Shown: positions 63,201 through 64,000 of the stretch, one piece after another
Position numbering within the stretch: the stretch's first letter is position 1
Layout of the letters: each line of letters starts with the position of its first letter
DNA from: Alterisphingorhabdus sp038748365
GTDB lineage: Bacteria; Pseudomonadota; Alphaproteobacteria; Sphingomonadales; Sphingomonadaceae
Length of the DNA stretch: 64,000 nucleotides
Direction: 5' to 3'
NCBI GenBank assembly: GCA_038748365.1
Contig: JBCDIZ010000001.1
Coordinates: 496,001-560,000, forward strand
Made by a program: the position numbers and the translations under genes
Notes under the pieces: generated by a model
Database searches by the model: none
Told to the model about the DNA's origin: nothing
Seen by the model: the letters and a program-made list of their open reading frames with translations, nothing else

Positions 63201-64000
63201 GCTGGCCCACTGTGGCTGCATCAGTGGCCGCGGCGCCATCGGCAACATTAGTCAGACGACGCTCATCGCCTGAAGTGCCAAAGGAGACTTCAGAAGTAGG
63301 AGCCGTGCTAGCTGTACCATAGCCTGCAACCGTGGGAACCGAGCCGCTGGTCTGGCTGCCCGCACCTATGGCGACGCTGTCGGCATATTGTGCATTGGCG
63401 TTACGTCCAAGCGCGGTCGCTCCGAGACCGGTGGCGTTTGCATCCGTGCCCAAGGCGGTACCTGCCTGGTCAACGCTGGCATTCTGACCCACAGCTGTGC
63501 CGTTCTGACCGTCAACACTGGCACCCTGACCAATGGCAGTTGAATCTTCATTATTGCCGGTTGTGGCATCGACGCCAATAGCCGTTGAATTGGCACCACC
63601 GGCCTGAGCACGGAAGCCGCCTGCTGTCGTATTGTTACCGCTGGTAACAGGTGCCGTGGTCAGACCTGTTGTTGACGAAGTGAAAGGCACACCCGCTGCC
63701 GTAGTGGCAACCGAGTTAATCGCTGCCTCAATCGACGTGAAGCCAGTGCCGTCAACCGTAATGACATCACCGCTAGTCGCCACACCTGTTGTATCGTCAA
63801 AAGCATTATTGGTCGGCGAGATAAAGCCGTCCAATGCCTCTAGACCGGTCCGCAGCTGATTGACATTGGCTGCATCGGTGAGATTCACACCATCGGACAC
63901 ACCTTGCAAACGGCGGCCACCAAAGGCGACAACCGAACCCGGTGCCGCAGCTCCGGTGCCATAGGCCAGGCCGCCAACGGCTGCGGTGTCTGACCCTGAA
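54277..64000 (-). CDS. giant YadA-type trimeric autotransporter adhesin, N-terminus outside window
   Basis: About 3240 residues of the C-terminal part; the frame stays open to the right edge (SGSDTAAVGGLAYGTG before the first in-window TTG), so start, signal peptide and any extended signal region are missing. The body is built from YadA-head repeats (xAIGxxAxA), blocks of 16-residue GxxNxAxGxxAG repeats, and neck/connector motifs (GGRRIQGVADG, DAVNVSQLR, TDAVNGSQLF) recurring several times. A coiled-coil stalk of 14-residue NNRTDIDTNTTNI repeats follows, then a C-terminal ~75-residue anchor of four strands (LSIGAGVGGFLGQISVASGI). The last residue is Asn, not the usual aromatic. Outer-membrane adhesin or biofilm role by family. 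Confidence 0.96.
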   Translation of the reverse strand, partial: SGSDTAAVGGLAYGTGAAAPGSVVAFGGRRLQGVSDGVNLTDAANVNQLRTGLEALDGFISPTNNAFDDTTGVATSGDVITVDGTGFTSIEAAINSVATTAAGVPFTSSTTGLTTAPVTSGNNTTAGGFRAQAGGANSTAIGVDATTGNNEDSTAIGQGASVDGQNGTAVGQNASVDQAGTALGTDANATGLGATALGRNANAQYADSVAIGAGSQTSGSVPTVAGYGTASTAPTSEVSFGTSGDERRLTNVADGAAATDAATVGQLVNQASDINTLIGQNVFDAAGAFTAPTFVTPNGGTADDVTEAFQEVTTQVDTNTTNITNITNGSTQLPYFKANSTLPTDADASATGDDAVAIGTAADAAGENSLAIGNGAEAGTSNSIAIGRAAGEDAVAGTTGTLGRNIAIGEGAGIAITGSRNIATGLFAGTEVSGDDNVAIGQRAARQVTGDQNIGIGEQAGDRADGDNNVGIGAFAASDVEGDDNVGIGSNSGDDVLGSNNTAIGRGSGLGVTGADNLASGRGAGQFVSGDRNVASGYNAGSGVFGTPLDVDRTVAIGSEASVGADDAIAVGTSAQATGAGAIAIGLNAISLGSQAVGTGAQASGGGAAFGDGAIAGTDGGGAPVALTLDNTAIGENAIANTTDGSVALGAGSQDSIVNAVANTVIGGVTVLDATNYEGTASSVVSVGSATTQRQITNVAPGRVTSDSTDAINGSQLFELATQVANGVGSQFVTEDFANSVAPVASGIDASAGGDNARAEGNSSLALGDEAQVLDTSGAGTNSTGSIAIGAGNVVTDALTSTALGQQNTITGGNGVAIGAGNTLTDNDTIAVIGAGNTVDNLDRGLVAGVGNTVTDSDDLLLIGNDTSVTNALNSGIIGSNNTIGDGIEETAVFGNGGTVAAGTTNGVLIGSGGSIAGSDAVAIGTGANATSPSALAFGLNATANNAGAVAIGSGSATEAASQVSSVTIGNTTFSGFEGAAQTFAVVSVGSGSEKRQIVNVAPGEISSTSTDAVNGSQLFAVAEVVDQVASGASGPFVSENAAGDADPSNTGTDAVAGGFGAEANALQATAVGNDSRATAEDATALGFNARAFAARSTAIGKDSQIFGENGSAFGFDAQVNGTDGTAIGASARANDTRAVAVGAGTQANAIDATGVGTQSRANALQATAVGATAIANVESGTALGFGAQANNVGDVALGQGTGTVASTNNAYFLGTAAPTNGVVSVGGRRIQGVAAGAEADEAVNVAQLDATAQGLADVGAAALGGGATVDVSAGTFTAPDFNIGSTTVNTVADAIDATDDKADQQGNTLAGNVLGGDVTYDPNTGTFAGGFDYTSSTVPTTDIDDGTAQEVFDAIEVDVTQNTQDITNGVGAFVTEDFANSTAPVASGADASAGGNGATAAGDRSLALGNGATSDGTNAVAIGNGAVANAANSVSIGSGTGVNTIGSGNIATGLNSGRDVDGNNNIATGTSAGRNVSGINNLSIGASAGRDVVGNNNIANGPSSGRDLTGTANVGIGASAGRSISGSYNVAFGSQSGRDIIGDANLTAGRESGQNLSGNRNIAFGYRAGTLGSTIDVPPGPQLVVDRAIAIGDRALGSANDSTAIGSEAQAQSLSSLALSDGAQVTDTSGTGTSSFGSIAIGFETTVNDAPLSIALGPNSSINGGNGAVIGFDNTLTNNDVVAVIASESEVTDSEDAVVFGNNVTATNADDSVVFGDNNTVENVTNGFIAVESDMFNSTDVLAIGRGNSAIEDAERLIVLGSNNSLGASLTDVQVIGNSLIVADEVSNAVVMGTNSEVGEDNTVAIGNTARALTDGSVAIGLNATAQDGQAVSIGAGNTASGDGAVAIGDPNVATGTGAVAMGADNTAIGQGSVALGNNSQANAGGADTDVGAVALGDQANAQYANSVALGSGAATSADLATLQGNTAYNPGTVTPLAGETPVGEVSVGSAGNERRITNVAAGSQGTDAVNVSQLQSLEDRVSNAGPFVTEDFANSTVPVASGTNASAGGNGAVASGESSLALGNGAIAASDSGISIGRGAGAGSSGNDNTIIGFFAGQNVSGSANVASGSFAGGAVTGSFNVATGSGAGSLVSGSANVASGFAAGVNVTGANNIASGSDSGSSVMGDDNIAMGRFAGYRVSGNDNISSGRFAGYNVTGNGNVVSGSYAGYNVSGNNNIAFGNNAGTNGAGGTVLDINSAVSIGDSALASADNATAIGSGAQAQGLSSVALGNGASATAQGDLALGQGTTTSASTGTAYGTAAAAPTNGIVSVGGRRIQGVADGAADDEAVNVAQLRNQADEIDALLGSNDLLDANGDPTGATLATVGTAAQTTVQGALEAQDVIVTEQGNTTASSFSAASTYDPATGTVTASLDYDSTTYNNVQDVITEVDQDITNIVNGNVGLVQQAGVPGPTNANPITVGQATGGTEVQFDGTDGVRTLSGVADATVSATSDEAVTGAQLFTQGTNVNDALGSGDVLNGIAPTFNVGSTSVDNVAAAIDATDDKADEQGNTLAGNVLGGDVTYDANTGTFAGGFDYTSSTTTTDIDDGTAQEVFDAIEVDVTQNSLDITNGVGAFVTEDFANSVDPIASGTDASAGGNGAVASGDRALALGNEASASEADAISIGTSSVASGVNAIAIGNGAVSFGSVAMGTGTMAANGTAIGDGAMAGVSGGVADGTTGGTALGENAIANSVDNTTAIGFGAQANATAGDVALGANSITTASTGTSYATADAAPTNGIVSVGGRRIQGVADGSADDEAVNVAQLREQATNINTVIGQTVINPDGSYTAPIFTTPNGGTADNVTTAFEEVTGQVDNNTTNITNILAGNIGLVQQVGGAPGTGVITVGADTGGTEVDFTGTDGERQLTGVADGEVSDTSSDAVNGSQLFETNQNVTNLDNRVTTNETNIANNRTDIDTNTTNITNNRTDIDTNTTNIANNRTDIDTNTSNIANNRTDIDNNTTNITNNRTDIDNILSGNVGLVRQEGGAPGTGDITVGAETMGTNVSFANSEGTSRTLSNVADGEVSATSNQAVNGSQLFATNQQVDQNAQDIFNNHVKIAANTADIDVLERTSLRYDTNMNGDPINQITLGQSAGLDGPVIIRNVANGVADNDAVNVSQLRDAVQEANDYTDARVFELATQIDGRLNDLEFNLADYRQEAQAGIASVMAHSQIRYDDRPGKLSIGAGVGGFLGQISVASGIGYTNEEENVRINAGFGYNPARNEATWGAGATFTLN
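55069..55278 (-). repeat. 42 bp tandem repeat in adhesin stalk
   Basis: Five units of exactly 42 bp starting at 55069, 55111, 55153, 55195 and 55237. They encode the 14-residue stalk repeat NITNNRTDIDTNTT with small variants. A repeat of this kind can expand or contract by slippage and change stalk length without shifting the frame. Confidence 0.9.
56246..56500 (-). repeat. internal duplication in adhesin, copy 1
   Basis: 255 bp highly similar to 59861-60118 (copy 2), including long identical runs such as caaagtcctcagtaacaaag and gccagcgtattacc, with one 3 bp length difference. It encodes a head-to-neck unit (VTEDFANS through DATDDKADEQGNT). Confidence 0.85.
57427..57858 (-). repeat. 16-residue (48 bp) repeat block, nine units
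   Basis: Nine consecutive units of the form GxxN(I/V)AxGxxAGxxVx, for example GDDNIAMGRFAGYRVS. Aromatic residues (Tyr, Phe) recur at the position before the AG step in the last units only. Confidence 0.85.
59278..59661 (-). repeat. 16-residue (48 bp) repeat block, eight units
   Basis: Eight units of GxxN(I/V)AxGxx(A/S)GRD(V/I)x, such as GNNNIATGTSAGRNVS. It differs from the other two blocks by a recurrent Arg-Asp/Asn after the AG step. Confidence 0.85.
59861..60118 (-). repeat. internal duplication in adhesin, copy 2
   Basis: 258 bp counterpart of 56246-56500; same reading frame and same protein segment, differing mainly at third codon positions. Confidence 0.85.
62365..62796 (-). repeat. 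16-residue (48 bp) repeat block, nine units
   Basis: Nine units of the same GxxNxAxGxxAGxxVx pattern, here acidic (GDDNVGIGSNSGDDVL and similar). It is closest to the protein N-terminus among the three blocks. Confidence 0.85.

Noticed and set aside
54888..63273. Numerous 60-250 codon frames on both strands within the adhesin region
   Set aside because: Low-complexity shadows of the repetitive gene; none has an independent start context or a recognisable domain.

Overview
The window reads as a chromosomal segment of an alphaproteobacterium of the order Sphingomonadales. This is inferred from the gene order nuoA-N / birA / coaX / RNase J / DUF1467, from the zapA / 6S RNA / fau arrangement, and from dispersed palindromes of the 'ccgttcgtgtcgagcg' and 'ttcgacaggctcag' types that I associate with sphingomonads. 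No phage, IS element or CRISPR array is visible. Nearly all of the sequence is coding, and most genes lie on the minus strand in tightly overlapping operons.

Layout. (1) 1-1220: 3' part of citrate synthase (gltA). (2) 1328-7864: a minus-strand four-gene set (Hpt-like protein, nucleotidyltransferase-like membrane protein, unknown helical protein, histidine-kinase-like protein), divergent from a two-TM, long coiled-coil protein. Both signalling proteins appear to lack their phosphorylatable histidine. (3) 7878-27354: a complete 14-subunit complex I operon (nuoA to nuoN) followed by birA, coaX, RNase J and a DUF1467 protein. Accessory small genes sit inside it: a retropepsin-like protease between nuoF and nuoG, several mini membrane proteins around nuoE, a duplicated nuoE-end/nuoF-start scar, and palindromic elements between nuoG/nuoH and nuoJ/nuoK. 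(4) 27630-29502: inositol-phosphatase family protein, EF-P and a small basic ORF. (5) 29520-37131: a central-carbon operon tkt-gap-pgk-GNAT-fba(class I)-O-methyltransferase, followed by a membrane protein and thiE. (6) 37332-39081: coiled-coil protein, zapA, 6S RNA, fau, DUF2842 and tRNA-Asp. (7) 39139-40335: AI-2E/PerM family transporter. (8) 40552-48424: four consecutive plus-strand genes for exported DUF11-type proteins, ending in a 1701-residue protein with a predicted outer-membrane beta-barrel. (9) 48537-53206: branched-chain 2-oxoacid dehydrogenase E1alpha, E1beta and E2, and thymidylate synthase. (10) 53403-54112: tRNA-Pro and a YceI-type lipoprotein. (11) 54277 to the right edge: the C-terminal ~3240 residues of a giant YadA-type trimeric autotransporter adhesin whose N-terminus lies outside the window.

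Functionally the core is energy and carbon metabolism: TCA entry, complex I, the glycolytic and pentose-phosphate enzymes, and branched-chain oxoacid oxidation. Two unrelated surface systems flank the bkd/thyA block. The best candidate for an undescribed system is the 40552-48424 cluster. Three of its four exported proteins share a motif directly after the signal peptide, and two share a Ca-loop-like module at the same residue position, followed by a barrel protein that could export or anchor them. The second most unusual locus is the mosaic nuoE-nuoF junction.
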